From assembly GCA_922989275.2 (NCBI GenBank), contig OV277863.1:17822001-17886000 (forward strand): a stretch of DNA of 64,000 nucleotides, written 5' to 3'. The stretch's first letter is position 1. Each line of letters begins with the position of its first letter. The position numbers and the translations under genes were made by a program. Below are positions 51,692 through 62,902 of this stretch, piece by piece. The notes beneath the pieces were generated by a model that searched no databases, was not told the DNA's origin, and worked only from the letters and a program-made list of their open reading frames with translations. The DNA comes from Gari tellinella (lineage: Eukaryota > Mollusca > Bivalvia > Cardiida > Psammobiidae).

Positions 51692-52396
51692 CAGTGGTAA
51701 ATACGCTATTCCTACCCACTTTACGCGTTTTTAAGCGTTTCATACGCGTTTATTATCCGTTTCGTGAAACGCATTTCCTAGCCTTTTCTTTACGCGTTTC
51801 TTTACGCGTTTAAAAGAGCCCGGATGAAAGGGTCATCATTTAGACGACGGACCCCTTAGCTTCAGCGGTTTACACATCCACTTTATGACATGTGTATTAC
51901 AGAGCATTGGGTGGTATCGCCGATAACATTGCTATCTTTAATTGGCAATACACTGTTAATTCCCAGTTAGCTGAGGGGCGTATATAGGCGGGTGGTCAAT
52001 GCTTGTTCTAATTGATTGGTTACAGGCGGGTGATCAGTGCCTGTTGTAATTTATTGATGACAGATTAATGCGGCTAGCTCTTAAACTAAGTGTGTGATAC
52101 TTTAATCGACATCTGCACCATTTTTGATAGCAGGGTAACGATACAATGGAATATGATCAACATAAATGCATGGTTTAATTATATTGGCACTATTCAATAA
52201 GATCCGAAATCTCCGCGTGAAACGGATAACTGACGCATCAATCGCAACATCTCTGGTATAATATTTTATTAACGCGTTTAAACGTGTTAAGATCGTTAGG
52301 CGCTAACCGTTCGTAAAGCGTTCGTTAACCGTTCAATATGCGTTTCTTACGCATAGATTAACGCGTAAATGTGTAGGAATCGCGTATTTTCCACTG
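51692..52396. mobile_element. 705-bp TA element with MITE-A-like ends
   Basis: CAGTGGTAAATACGCTATTC, CTAC at left; complement of CAGTGGAAAATACGCGATTC, CTAC at right; TA flanks 51690-51691 and 52397-52398. Inside both ends are repeats of ACGCGTTT / AAACGCGT (51722-51810, 52271-52375). The non-repetitive middle has no transposase. The CAGTGG start, TA target and ACGCGTTTA words are shared with MITE-A. Confidence 0.8.
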
Positions 52397-52589
52397 TACC
52401 CATCTCACATTAAAGTTGTCCAGTATCATCTCTACAATCGCCGCGGCAGGGTATTTCAATTTTACGAATGTTCTTGTTGATACCAATATCGATATGTATA
52501 GCCCCTCATTGTCTTCACGTTATTTGCTTTAAACAAGTATCGTCTACTGCAGATACCAATTTGAAATGATAGTTTAGGCAACCTACAGT

Positions 52590-52815
52590 ATAATCCTTTC
52601 ACTGCCTTACCCGATTACAATGATTATTTGCAACCACTGTTGGTCCTTATCAGACGCCGCATTACGCAGCGTCTGTTCAGGATCCAATCTGTTTGACACT
52701 CATTTCAATATTTCTTAAGTCAAAATATCTAAAATTAAAATTTGAGAAATAAGAGCCGACGACAATTGTTTCAACTGATGACGACGTAATGGTAGTGAAT
52801 GGATGAATGGGTTTA
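52590..52815 (+). mobile_element. MITE-C copy
   Basis: TAATCCTTTCACTGCCTTAC left, core GGTCCTTATCAGACGCCGC / GCAGCGTCTGTTCAGGATCC, GACACTCATTTCAATATTTC, TAAAATTTGAGAAATAAGAG, GACGACAATTG, GAATGGGTTTAAG right. TTAA is altered on the left (TAAT). Confidence 0.7.
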
Positions 52816-53009
52816 AGCAGACGCTATAGTTGTGATGTAGATGATAATAGGGGGTGGTAGAAAGTTAAGCTTTAGTTAGAAAGGACATAAAGTATCCATT
52901 TCCAGTCTAGACTGAGGTAATCGAACTTCGAATGTATATTAGACAGGTATTAGCCGAAAGGAAAACATAAATACACAAGTAGTTAAGAAGACTCTCTGTG
53001 CTATTTGTA

Positions 53010-53465
53010 CAGTGGAGAAGACGTTCTTCTTTCTTGTGTCATAGTGGCTGTTGCGATGTGCCTAGTGTGTCTGCGATGTGCAATGTGAGCTTCTCGCTTT
53101 CCGCTTTCATCACTGGATAGCAGACATGTTAAAGAGATAGCTGAGTGTATAAGCATTCCCTTGTCGGTATGTCTGGCGAGCCACATTCGGTCAAATGATA
53201 CCTTGTCAGCACTGTCATTTTCGCCTAGCGATGGAAGAACAACATTCTATCCAAATAGATGCGTTTATGCTAAAACAGTTATATATATATTGCAAACCAT
53301 TTGGAGCCAGATCGGAAGCCGTTTAACCTGCCTTCTGACCAGGTTCCAAAAGTTATGCAACTGAGACTCTAACGAACAGCCAGAAATTTGTCTTTTCCAC
53401 GCTTTATCGAAATGCGTATGAGTTTCGTTTGCATTTAAACGGAAACTAATGTCGTCTTTTCCATC
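53010..53465 (-). mobile_element. MITE-A copy with internal 200-bp insertion
   Basis: TA, CAGTGGAGAAGACGTTCTTC, TTTC; then foreign sequence to about 53235; then CATTCTATCCAAATAGATGC, GCTAAAACAGTTATA, core GGAGCCAGATCGGAAGCCG / TGCCTTCTGACCAGGTTCC, TTTGCATTTAAACGGAAAC, GTCGTCTTTTCCATCG. The insert shows GAAGACGTTCTTCTTTC / GAAGAACAACATTCTATCC at its borders, loosely repeated. Confidence 0.6.
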
Positions 53466-53588
53466 GTATACTACTTGTTACCAATATTAACACCCCTCAA
53501 GTATGCATACAGACTACTGTTTAATCGACATCTGCTTCAAAATAATGGTTTGAAACTTTCGTCAAATTGAATTGTATGCAGTTTAAAG

Positions 53589-53709
53589 TGGCGATGACGT
53601 TCCTCCGCGTTTGCTTTAAAATTATTTTATCTATTGCAAACAGTTTCGAAAACTTTTAAAAAAAATGAAATTTGCGTTTAGACGCTAAAGAATAACGTCT
53701 TCTCCTCTG
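53589..53709 (-). mobile_element. MITE-A relic
   Basis: AGTGGCGATGACGTTCC, CGCGTTTGCTTTAAAATTATT, GCAAACAGTTTCGAAAAC (core lost), TTGCGTTTAGACGCTAAAG, AATAACGTCTTCTCCTCTG, TA. Confidence 0.5.
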
Positions 53710-53805
53710 TATATAAACTTATTTAAAAGACTTATTTTGATATAATATTATTTGTTTAACACATGCACTGTCCATACTTCAATGTATAAAGTATTTATAT
53801 ATGTT

Positions 53806-53872
53806 ACAGGAATAACGTGTAATCAGGGATTACACGTATTCCCTGAGTACACGTTATCCCTGTAACATAGTT
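53806..53872. repeat. Short hairpin
   Basis: TGTTACAGGAATAACGTGTA and TACACGTTATCCCTGTAACA are complements with one mismatch; the middle holds an additional AATCAGGGATTACACGTATT, so alternative foldings are possible. It is not related to the MITE cores. Confidence 0.65.
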
Positions 53873-54249
53873 CTAAATATACTCAATTCCTAAAGAAACT
53901 GTGTACTATATGTCATGTATATTTTGCATGTATCAATTACAAAATAATTGGTATGAAAGGAATTTTAGTTCCTTAAGAAAGACGTTATTTTGCATTTTTT
54001 GCACGTGCAACTTAAAGAAAATGTCAACGAAAACGTGCATGTTTGTAATCCGTATGCCTGATACAAAGAAAAAACATGTTTTAATTCACATCGGTACACA
54101 ACGGATTTGCTGAAATTGAATGAAAATAGAAAAATTGGAGTCTTTGTGATGCTTGTTTATAACTACAACGTCACTTACGCGGGTAGGACGTTAGAATACC
54201 AAAGAAACAATAATTCGGTTGTTCAAATGTTTAAACCTGCAATTTAGTG

Positions 54250-54403
54250 GAGTGTCAGATCGTCTCAGAGATTGCACAGATACATAGAACAGCAGGTCAA
54301 CAAACGAATTTGTTACGTTGACGTTACTGCAACGTCGTTTTCAAACAGCGTCTTGTATTGCAATACAGTATGGTATCAGCAAATAGACCGTATTGTGTTA
54401 CTA
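54250..54403 (+). pseudogene. IS630/Tc1-like transposase relic, left part
   Basis: Frames give RYIEQQVNKRICYVDVTAT and, after a shift, IQYGISKQTV-like residues, resembling the second DNA-binding region of Tc1-like transposases. The match is weak alone, but the gene continues on the far side of the 4.5-kb element at the same TA. Confidence 0.45.
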
Positions 54404-57400
54404 GCCCGGGGCATAAGGTCGATAATTTGCCAAAATACTTCAAATAATGATGCAAGCAAGGGACTTTCTACAATTAGTGTTTAGACATATCTTATCCTAA
54501 AAAACCCGTTAGCCACTTCAATTTCCCTGGCAGATTCAAGATGGCGGCCATTTTCAAAATGGCTGCCATTTCAAGTTTACATAAGTTATGTCGTTATTGC
54601 CAGTCTAATGTACATACAAAAACGCACGCAAAACTAACACTTTTGAGATGTAAAATATAAATCATCAATTGTGGATCGCAGAATATTGCTAATTATTCAA
54701 GATGGCCGCAAAAAAATCAAAATGGCGGCCATTTTCACTCTTTTTTCGTTGTTATAAGAGCACATGTATTTCTGAAGGATTATTAAAGTACATTTCCACG
54801 GATTGTGTGTTCATTGTTCTGTCCTAATACTATGTAAAGCTATTGAAGTATATACATTTGTTTTATGCATGATTTCCGAGACAATTTTAACGTTCAAAAT
54901 TTCTAATAACACTAAGATTTTTCATTTTGTAACATTGCTTTTTTTTTTTTCTATCTAAAATAGACTTGTCGGATTTTGGGGAAATAACATTTCTAGAGGC
55001 ATTTTTGGGAAAAGTTGACAGATCACATTTTTGCCATAATGTAGGCATGCTAAATCCATTCCTATTGTCTTTCACTCTCTCCCACGAGGCTGAAAGCCCA
55101 AAAATGATATAAAAAAAAATGGTCACCAAAACACTTCTTTTCGTTATTATTTCCGATCTTTCGGGAATCCAATACTCATAGTATTTACTCCTCCTAAACA
55201 ACATTGCTGGGTACAACCATACGTTACAGGAACATTATTTGGGCTAATTTCTTTCAAAGGACTGATTCAATAAAGAGCTCTGATTGCCATGGCAACCAAT
55301 GTGAAAAACTTGTAAAATCTTTAAAATATTTTCTTGTAAAAACACCAGACACAGAGGTTAGATAATTGATATATTGTATTTACTAGCAGATCTCAATCAA
55401 GTTTATTCATATCATATTCTTTCATCTAAATTGTAATAGGGTAACAATACGCTGAAATCCATATTTTAATATATTGTAATATGCAGAAACTGTATTGCAA
55501 CATATAGCAATAAACTAGCGTCCTTCAAAATGTGTGTTACTTTGGCATTTTCTTGAAATCTATATGTAAGATTTTTGTCTTAATACATCATTTTAAAGGC
55601 CAATTTCGTGCGGGTTTGACAACTTATCATGCAAGTCAATATTCTTATTTTACACGGGTCTAAATTTGGTGAAAATAACACAACACGAATGGCACTATAA
55701 CCATGCATGTTAAAGAGTTTGAAACTACTATTGTGATGCATTGAAGGGCCAAATATAGTTTTATACTTTAATGTGTCAACATTTATGTTGTTGTGTTGTT
55801 ATGCGAACGTTTCAAAACAAAGTTATCAAATTTAGTACAGTTTGACGATGAATACTATATTCATATACATTTTATAGTTGATAGATTAACAACTTAGTTA
55901 TTGAGAAATATAAAGCATTTTAGTTTGTTGTAAAACTGTATCCTGTTTAAGATGAAATTGAAAAATAAATCATTTATTCGTATACAAGTTGACATAATCA
56001 ATAAACAAATGTAAGATATTTTTTGCATTTTTCAAGTTATATTATACATTTTGATGCATGCTTTAATTTTACATTTTACATTAATTCAATTCAATGTATT
56101 AAGTGTTGGTGGCCTAAAACATAGTAAATTCCAGCTAGTTCGACATTTAAAAGCGTTATGGCACATTTTCTAAGCTATATGATATAGCAATATGATTGAA
56201 TTCTCTAGCAAATAAGGCCAGTGCCTATGGCTGTCAAACATTGATGCCTATTTTCCACAACAAAGATAACTGTTGTTGTCAATTTATTATGCATCGATGT
56301 ATCCGCAAGAAATGCGCTTTTCAACGATGTAATACACATGATTATTTTACATGTGTGCAAAAGTAAAATAATTTTGGAATGACCCTCGTAAGTAAAGAGG
56401 TCCTGCCTCGGGGTCAATAGCTTGACATAGACTTATCGCATATAGAAAAATATGCTTCACAAAATTCCTAAACCCAAAGCTCAAATATTTGATATAAAAA
56501 GCAAAGCATAGTAGACCTCTACACAGTTTGTTAAAAGCATTGTAGTCTGGATGCAGTAAATAACCCTACCAATAGGTCACTAGCTTTACATAGATTTAAA
56601 AAGGAAACCTAAAGAAATCTTATCTAAACCTTATAGCCAAAGCTTCAATTTTTAGTGCAGATATTTCGCCTATAAGACCTCTATCAACTTTATTAAAATC
56701 ATGACCTATGTTATATTGATGATCGAGTTCAACCTTGTTACTTTCTAAATCAATGACGTATGCGCACTCTTTGCTTGCTCATGGTGACTCGCGCTAGATT
56801 CTTCATCGTACTTTGTACATAATCAGCTGACTTCGGGGCCTGCCATAATTCAATGTCTTAGAGCTGAAGGTCCTCTGTGATGCAAAGTGCACCCCATTGC
56901 CTTTGATGATTGCATTCGCCTGTTCGTGAGCTTGGTCTATTGCTAGGGTTGAGCATTGTCTCATTAAGGATGTTGTGGTCTTAGTGTTACCAATAATTCC
57001 TGCTCCTTATTCTTCTATTTATTTATCAATTCTTGGATTTTAACTGGATCAGTATGGTTGAATCAACACTTAGGTTTCATCACTACAACGTTTCCATTTC
57101 AGAAAGTCATGGAACGCTTCTATTGATAGCTGCATGGTGCATTTTATTCACATATATTTGCCCATACAGCACAAGTTAAAAATTTCTATAACAAGTCCAT
57201 CCTTACAACACACACATCCTTACAAAACAAAACATATTTGTCTACGGCTGTGTATTGTTGTAGCGATTCAGCAGTGTAGCTGTCATGTCAACATATTACC
57301 AATGAAAAATTAGTTTTTGAAAAAGTGTTCTAACCATAATGCGAAACATCCTATAAGTAAATTTTGTCCAGAATGACGTAGTAGACCTTGTTCTGGTTAG

Positions 57401-58940
57401 TTAAAATCAGAGCCCTAGTATTAGAATTGGCAACCATTGTTGTAAGGAGGAATCGTTGAAAGGGGGACTATTGTAGGGAGACAATAAAGCTTTAGGGTGT
57501 TGACATGAATAATCTTTTAAGTATTCAAATAAAAGTCTATGTAAACCCATAAAACTATAGATACCAAATTCTAAAACTAGCGCTATGAATTTAACAAAGT
57601 TGATATATGTCTTCAAGGCGATACTCTACAATATAAAACGAAGTTCTGGACTAAAAGGTTTTTGATAAGATTTTTTTTATATAGTTTCCTATTTAAATCT
57701 ATGTAAAGCTAGTGACCCATGGGCGGGTTGATTAATTACTCCCGGGATATAATGCTTTTAACTACCGGGTATAGGTCTACTACGTTATACTTTAATCAAA
57801 TACCTAACTTTGCGCTAATCCTATATACGATACGTCTTTGTAAGGCTGTTAATCCAGGCGCTGGACCAATTTACTTATATTGCAATACAGTTTCTCTGTA
57901 TTGCAATATATTACAATATGGTTTTCAGCGTATTTTATACCACAATATTCTTGATGAAGGAATATGTTATGAATAAACTTGATTGAGGCCTGCTTGGTAT
58001 TACTATACATAACATATCTAAGTTCCGGACTTTGTGGATAATATTTTTTTAAATTGTGCAGGCTTTTTTAATGTTGTCGCCATGGCAACCAGAGTGTTGT
58101 ATTGAATCAATTCGTTTAAAGAGATTTGGCTAAAAAATGTCCATCTTGAGTCTGTAATCAGTCATGTGGTTTAGGAGGAGCACATGTAATATGTGTGTTT
58201 GATCCCCGAATGATCGTATATGATAACGAAAATAATTGTTTTGGCGGCCATTTTGTTGTTTTTCATGGGAGAATGTGACAGATAGCAGGAATAGATTCAG
58301 CACACCTTAATTGTGGTAAAAAGGAGGTATGTCAACTTTCCTTAAAAAAGCCATTTCCCAAAAGTCCGGCAAAATTATTTTTAGAAATAAATCATAGTTT
58401 CAAAATGAGATCATATGAAGGAATTTCGTTAGTATCTTCGTGTTATAAGGTAGTGTGGACGTGGAAATCGTATTGGAATTAATGCATTAAACAAATGTAT
58501 AGACTTTAATAACTTTAAATAGTAGTATAAAAACATAAAAGTTTACACATGGCCCGAGGAAAAGTTCTTTAAAAATTCTTCAAAATTACATGTGGTTAAA
58601 GTACAATTGAAAATAGTGAAAATGGCCGCCATTTTGAATTTTTGGCTACCATCTTGAACAAATAGCAATATTTCGTAATCCACAATTGATGATTTTCATT
58701 TTACATCTCATACATGTTAGTATTGTGTGACTTTTCGAACTGGCATGGATATAACCATAACGACTTAACTTATACAAAATGGAAATGGCGGCCATTTTCA
58801 AAATGGCCACCATCTTGAATCTGCCAGGGAAATTAAAGTGGCTAACGGCTTTTTTCGGTTGACAATGGTCATGTTAGTAAACCTGCAAAGTGGTTTGCTT
58901 GCATCATGAAATGAAGTATTTTTCGACTTATGCCCCGGGC
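54404..58940. mobile_element. 4.54-kb long-inverted-repeat element
   Basis: Ends GCCCGGGGCATAAGGTCG (left) and the complement of GCCCGGGGCATAAGTCG (right), TA on both sides (54402-54403 and 58941-58942). The arms continue inward: GTTAGCCACTTCAATTTCCC, TGGCAGATTCAAGATGGCGG, AACTTATGTCG-type words, ATCATCAATTGTGGATCG on the left, all with complements at 58600-58860. Weaker matches extend to about 55330 on the left and 57960 on the right (TTTTGGGAAA, AAGTTGACA, CATTCCTATTG, CCATGGCAACCA), so arms may be nearly 1 kb at about 75-80 percent identity. No intact transposase lies in 55330-57960. A 109-codon frame (54887-55216, minus) lies in the left arm and has no known domain. Confidence 0.75.
55330..57960. 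other. Interior of the 4.5-kb element, no gene
   Basis: AT-rich. Several loosely repeated words (AGACCTCTA, CACTAGCTTTACATAGATTTAA, GTAAAGCTAGTGACCCATGG in complement) suggest old duplications at 56390-56700 and 57400-57720. A MITE-B-like scrap (TGTTGTAAGGAGGAATCGTTG) lies at 57438-57458. Confidence 0.45.
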
Positions 58941-59115
58941 TATACCGCCGGCAAACACGGACACCCATCCGGGCAAGAGGACCTTTATTGAACGTATCTT
59001 AACAGGACGTCATTGGGCTGCTCGTTTGCAGCGAGCATGGCTTCCTTTCCGTTTTCGGGCGTAGTAGTGGACTCGTGTCTTTTCTCTCGAAGGTCTAATA
59101 ATATTCTTAGTCATT
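58941..59115 (+). pseudogene. IS630/Tc1-like transposase relic, right part
   Basis: KRTFIERILTGRHWAARLQR, AWLPFRFRA in one frame (58971-59060), then, after a stop and shift, WTRVFSLEGL. The pattern RPxIxxxLTxRHxxARLxWA...WxxVxFSDES is the segment leading to the first catalytic Asp in Tc1-like transposases. Here FSDES appears as FSLEG, so the Asp codon is lost. The later catalytic half is not found. Confidence 0.7.
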
Positions 59116-59875
59116 AAAATGCTCGCACGCGGGGTTTTAGAAGAAAACATCTTATGGACATTTTAATTGCCCTTACCTATGGATAGGACAACGTTTTATT
59201 CCCGACGTCGTTATCAGACGCCACGTATGGTTTACACGATGTCTCATTGCCGCTTACATTACGATCAAAGATGGATACATACGATACTGACAAAATATAT
59301 CACAAGATTTCAACTAAATCTCCATTAAACTCCAAACTGAACACAGTCCGGTTCGAAGTGTAACTTTGTAATTTTGATATGAACTCTTCGTCTTTTCTCG
59401 TTTGAAACATCCATTTTAAACGACCGCATCTCAGAACCTTAGATTATTGCCATATTGTTCGCGAACAGATCTACTTTTTGGTACCAAATGCATAGGCTTT
59501 CAGGGAAAAAGTCAATGAACAATTACAGAAAACAAAAGTGCACAGTTTCATTTGGAACTGAGTATAGTTGAAGCAGAAACAATAGCATCAACATGTTTGG
59601 TCTTGTTTAAAATCCGACCTAATGGAATAGGAAACAGGGAATATGCGATGACAGTACACACAAAATTTGAGCAAATTGATATTGGTTTTAAATTTTCTAA
59701 TGTGACAATATTGAATCGAAATCTTTATCAGTTCTAGGATCCGCATATGTACAATTTCGGGGGAATAGTGTCAATAGTTGTTGCTACTCATCAAAGTGTA
59801 CACTGTTTGTGAACATAATCGCAGTTATAAGTCAACGAAATAGTACTTTGTGTTGAAGCGAATTTAAACAGCATT
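59116..59875. other. No gene recognised
   Basis: A half-palindrome relic is possible near 59208-59250 (GTCGTTATCAGACGCCACG). Otherwise no supportable feature. Confidence 0.4.
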
Positions 59876-59877
59876 TA

Positions 59878-60229
59878 CAGTGCTCTCCCTATACGACGAC
59901 ATCCAATGGAAGAAAACTTTGTGTGCGTTGTTCGGAAGGAGTCGTTATAGGGAGGGACATTGGTTAACATTTGCAAACAGTTTGAATCCAGATCAGACGC
60001 CGCGTTACGAGGCGTCTCATCTGGATTCAAACTGTTTGTCACTCGTCATTTAGTGTTTTTTTCTGTCCAAATGTGCAATATGTACATGTAACAGCAGGCG
60101 AAACATTTAAACAGACGGTATTGCAGTCATGAAAAGATTGGATATAATTGTCTTGTTGGGGAACAGCGGCAAGGGTCGTTGTAAGGAGGGAGTCGTTGTT
60201 GGTAGGTCCGTTGAAGAGAGGCAGCACTG
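59878..60229 (+). mobile_element. MITE-B, complete copy
   Basis: TA, CAGTGCTCTCCCTATACG left; GAAGAGAGGCAGCACTG right, TA. Core TTTGAATCCAGATCAGACGC, CGCG / GAGGCGTCTCATCTGGATTC with arms CAAACAG / CTGTTTG. All B landmarks are present in order (GGAGACA-like block, GGGAGGGACATTGG, CAGCAGGCG, GAAAAGATTGGATATAAT, GGGGAACAGCGGCAAGGG). Best reference for the unbroken site at 1784-2378. Confidence 0.85.
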
Positions 60230-60244
60230 TAGATAAATAAACTA

Positions 60245-60489
60245 CAGTGGAGAATCTGTTATTCTTTCCCAATAAACGCGTTTACGCTAAAACTATTATT
60301 TGCAGGGAAACAGTTTGGAGCCAGATCAGACGCCGGGTAACCCGGCGTTTGATCAGGCTCCAAACTGTTTGCCACCAAGATAAACATGAAATATCAGAAT
60401 TGTCCAAAAGTTGTTCTTTTCTACGTTTTAGCGCTTTGCGTTTGCGTACGTTTGCGTTTAAACGGGAAAGAATAACAGATTCTCCACTG
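60245..60489 (-). mobile_element. MITE-A copy (duplicate unit 1)
   Basis: 245 bp, TA on both sides. Core GGAGCCAGATCAGACGCCGG / CCGGCGTTTGATCAGGCTCC. The left shoulder reads TTTGCAGGGAAACAG where the family has GCAGTGCAAACAG. Confidence 0.9.
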
Positions 60490-60562
60490 TAAACGTGCAG
60501 ACAAAATAGTTTCAGCTGGCTCATAAGCTAGTACGGCTGCACTGGTACCAATGTTGGACTTA

Positions 60563-60807
60563 CAGTGGAGAATCTGTTATTCTTTCCCAATAAACGCGTT
60601 TACGCTAAAACTATTATTTGCAGGGAAACCGTTTGGAGCCAGATCAGACGCCGGGTAACCCGGTGTTTGATCAGGCTCCAAACTGTTTGCCACCAAGATA
60701 AACATGAAATATCAGAATTGTCCAAAAGTTGTTTTTTTCTACGTTTTAGCGCTTTGCGTTTGCGTACGTTTGCGTTTAAACGGGAAAGAATAACAGATTC
60801 TCCACTG
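60563..60807 (-). mobile_element. MITE-A copy (duplicate unit 2)
   Basis: As unit 1, including the private GCAGGGAAAC shoulder. Differences are AAACCG for AAACAG and GTTTTTTTCTACG for GTTCTTTTCTACG. Confidence 0.9.
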
Positions 60808-60884
60808 TAAACGTGCAGACAAAATAGTTTCAGCTGGCTCATAAGCTAGTACGGCTGCACTGGTACCAATGTTGGTCTTATCTG

Positions 60885-61130
60885 CAGTGGAGAATCTGTT
60901 ATTCTTTCCCGTTTAAACGCAAACGTACGCAAACGCAAAGCACTAAAACGTAGAAAAGAACAATTTTTGGACAATTCTGATATTTCAAGTTTATCATGGT
61001 GGCAAACAGTTTGGAGCCTGATCAGACGCCGGGTTACCCGGCGTCTGATCTGGCTCTAAACTGTTTGCAGTGGAAATAATAGTTTTAGCGTAAACGCGTT
61101 TATTGGGAAAGAATAACAGATTCTCCACTG
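60885..61130 (+). mobile_element. MITE-A copy, forward, next to the duplication
   Basis: CAGTGGAGAATCTGTTATTC ... AGATTCTCCACTG, TA on the right. On the left TA (60879-60880) is separated from CAG by TCTG. Core GGAGCCTGATCAGACGCCGG / CCGGCGTCTGATCTGGCTC. Opposite orientation to its two neighbours. Confidence 0.9.
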
Positions 61131-61172
61131 TACCAATGCAATGGTGAGAAGTCTCCTAAGTGTTGCACTTAA

Positions 61173-61394
61173 ACCCATTTGTGCCCACAATCCCATATAT
61201 GAGACATAGGCAAACAGTGTAGACTCTGATCAGACGCCGCATTATGCAGATCAGAGTCTATACTGTGTTTTGATAGGAATTTCAATATAAAACAAAATGA
61301 AAACGAAAATGAAAATTTTGACCCGGCATCCCTTTGATAAAAATGGACTAATCCAATATATAAAACATGGAAGAATCCATTGGGTGTAAATGGT
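61173..61394 (-). mobile_element. MITE-E copy, reversed
   Basis: TTAA at 61169-61172 and 61395-61398; CCCATTTGTGCCCACAATCC left, CATTGGGTGTAAATGG right. Core GTAGACTCTGATCAGACGCC / CAGATCAGAGTCTATAC has a shortened centre. Shares TCAATATAAAACAAAATGA and AAGGATGG-side words with 21748-21965. Confidence 0.8.
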
Positions 61395-61654
61395 TTAAAT
61401 GCTAAAAGGATGGAATAGAATAGTGTGTATAAGCGACTGTTCCGTTGTTGCATATCTCTCTTATAAAATCCCATAGGAAATTGTAGGATTCGTCTATTGA
61501 ACAGAATGGAAAAGTTATCCCTAAAGCGTAATTGTGATTTTGTAGCTAAATGTAAAAACACTGATCCCAAGTGAGGAACGAGGTTTAACAAACCTACTAA
61601 ATGACACTAAATAGCACCGTGAAATATGGCTAAGCTTCGAGCATTTCTGTTTTA

Positions 61655-61867
61655 GCATACACTGATTTTCTTTCCCAATAAACGTATTTACTCTAAAACT
61701 ATTATTTCTATTGCACACAGTTTGGAGTCATATCAAACACAGGATAACCGCGAGTCTGATCAGGCTCCAAACTTTTTGCTACTCAGATTCAAGTGAATAT
61801 TTAGAATTTACAAAATAGTGTCATTTGCTTCAATGAATTGCAATTCGTTTGCGTTCTTCTCCCACTG
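61655..61867 (-). mobile_element. MITE-A copy, diverged, reversed
   Basis: TTTCCCAATAAACGTATTTAC, TCTAAAACTATTATTTCTAT, core GGAGTCATATCAAACACAGG / GCGAGTCTGATCAGGCTCC, TTGCGTTCTTCTCCCACTG before TA. The AAACGGGAAAGAATAAC block is deleted. Confidence 0.65.
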
Positions 61868-62327
61868 TATTACTTTTTGAACAGTTGCGTTGAGTAATAT
61901 CTATTCTAACATGACACGTGAATTCGTCTCTATAAACAAAGAACAGGTCTATCGTTGTATACCCGAGATGGTATACCACGCTCTTCTCTACCCCGCTCCT
62001 CCCGCGGTTATATGACATGACGTGACCACGTGCGTTCATACGTTATGTTTGTTAAATTTCTTTCGTTATTCATATAGCCCGTAAAGACCATGTACTTTTA
62101 ACCAGTAACGTTACAGTAATTTTCTCATTCTTCTGTCTTGTTTGATGTAATGTTTGTTCTATGCCAGATTATGGATCGGTAATTGTAAATTTGCTTATGG
62201 GTGTTAGATTCTTGTAATGCCGCGGAAAAAGTTATTCGGTCGACAAACTTCATCCGCTGAGGAAATAAGTATGGAACATTTGATTTCCTTTCTAAGGAAT
62301 TTCCTTAAATCAGGTCATGTTAGAATC

Positions 62328-62496
62328 GAAATAATCTATGTTCTACCGTTGTGAAACTGTATTTTACAACGGTCGGTCGTTTTGGTGCGCAGGAATTGAC
62401 CACTCAGGCCTTCGGCCTTCGTGGTCAATTCCTCCGCACCACAACTCCCAACCGTTGTAAAATACCGTTTCACAACGGTAGAACATAGATTATTTC
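62328..62496. repeat. Large hairpin at end of unit 1
   Basis: Arms GAAATAATCTATGTTCTACC, GTTGTGAAACTGTATTTTAC, AACGGTCGG pair with CCAACCGTTGTAAAATACC, GTTTCACAACGGTAGAACAT, AGATTATTTC. A second inverted part follows inside: TGCGCAGGAATTGACCAC / GTGGTCAATTCCTCCGCAC, around CTCAGGCCTTCGGCCTTCG. In total the stem is about 75 bp with few mismatches. Confidence 0.85.
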
Positions 62497-62902
62497 TAAC
62501 ATGACACGTGAATTCGTCTCTATAAACAAAGAACAGGTATATCGTGGTATACCTGAGACGTTATACCACGCTCTTCCCTACCCCGCTCCTCCCGCGGTTA
62601 TATGACATGACGTGACCTCGTGCGTTCATACGTTATGTTTTTTTAAATTACTTATTATTCATATAGCCCGTAAAGACCAGTAACGTTACAGTAATTTTCT
62701 CATTCTTCTGTCTTGTTTGGTGTAATGTTTGTTCTATGCCAGATTGTGGATCGGTAAATGTAAATTTGCTTATGGGTGTTAGATTCTTGTAATGCCGCGG
62801 AAAAAGTTATTCGGTCGAAAAACTTCATCCGCTGAGGAAATAAGTATGGAACATTTGATTTCCTTTCTAATGAATTTCTTTAAATCTGGTCATGTTAGAA
62901 TC

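Larger units (their letters stand above)
60243..60880 (+). repeat. 318-bp tandem duplication containing MITE-A
   Basis: 60243-60560 and 60561-60878 are the same unit twice: a reversed MITE-A plus the flank AAACGTGCAGACAAAATAG, TTTCAGCTGGCTCATAAGC, GCTGCACTGGTACCAATG. They differ at only a few positions (for example AAACAG/AAACCG, GGCGTTTG/GGTGTTTG, GGACT/GGTCT). This is segmental duplication, not two insertions, because the flank is duplicated as well. Confidence 0.9.
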
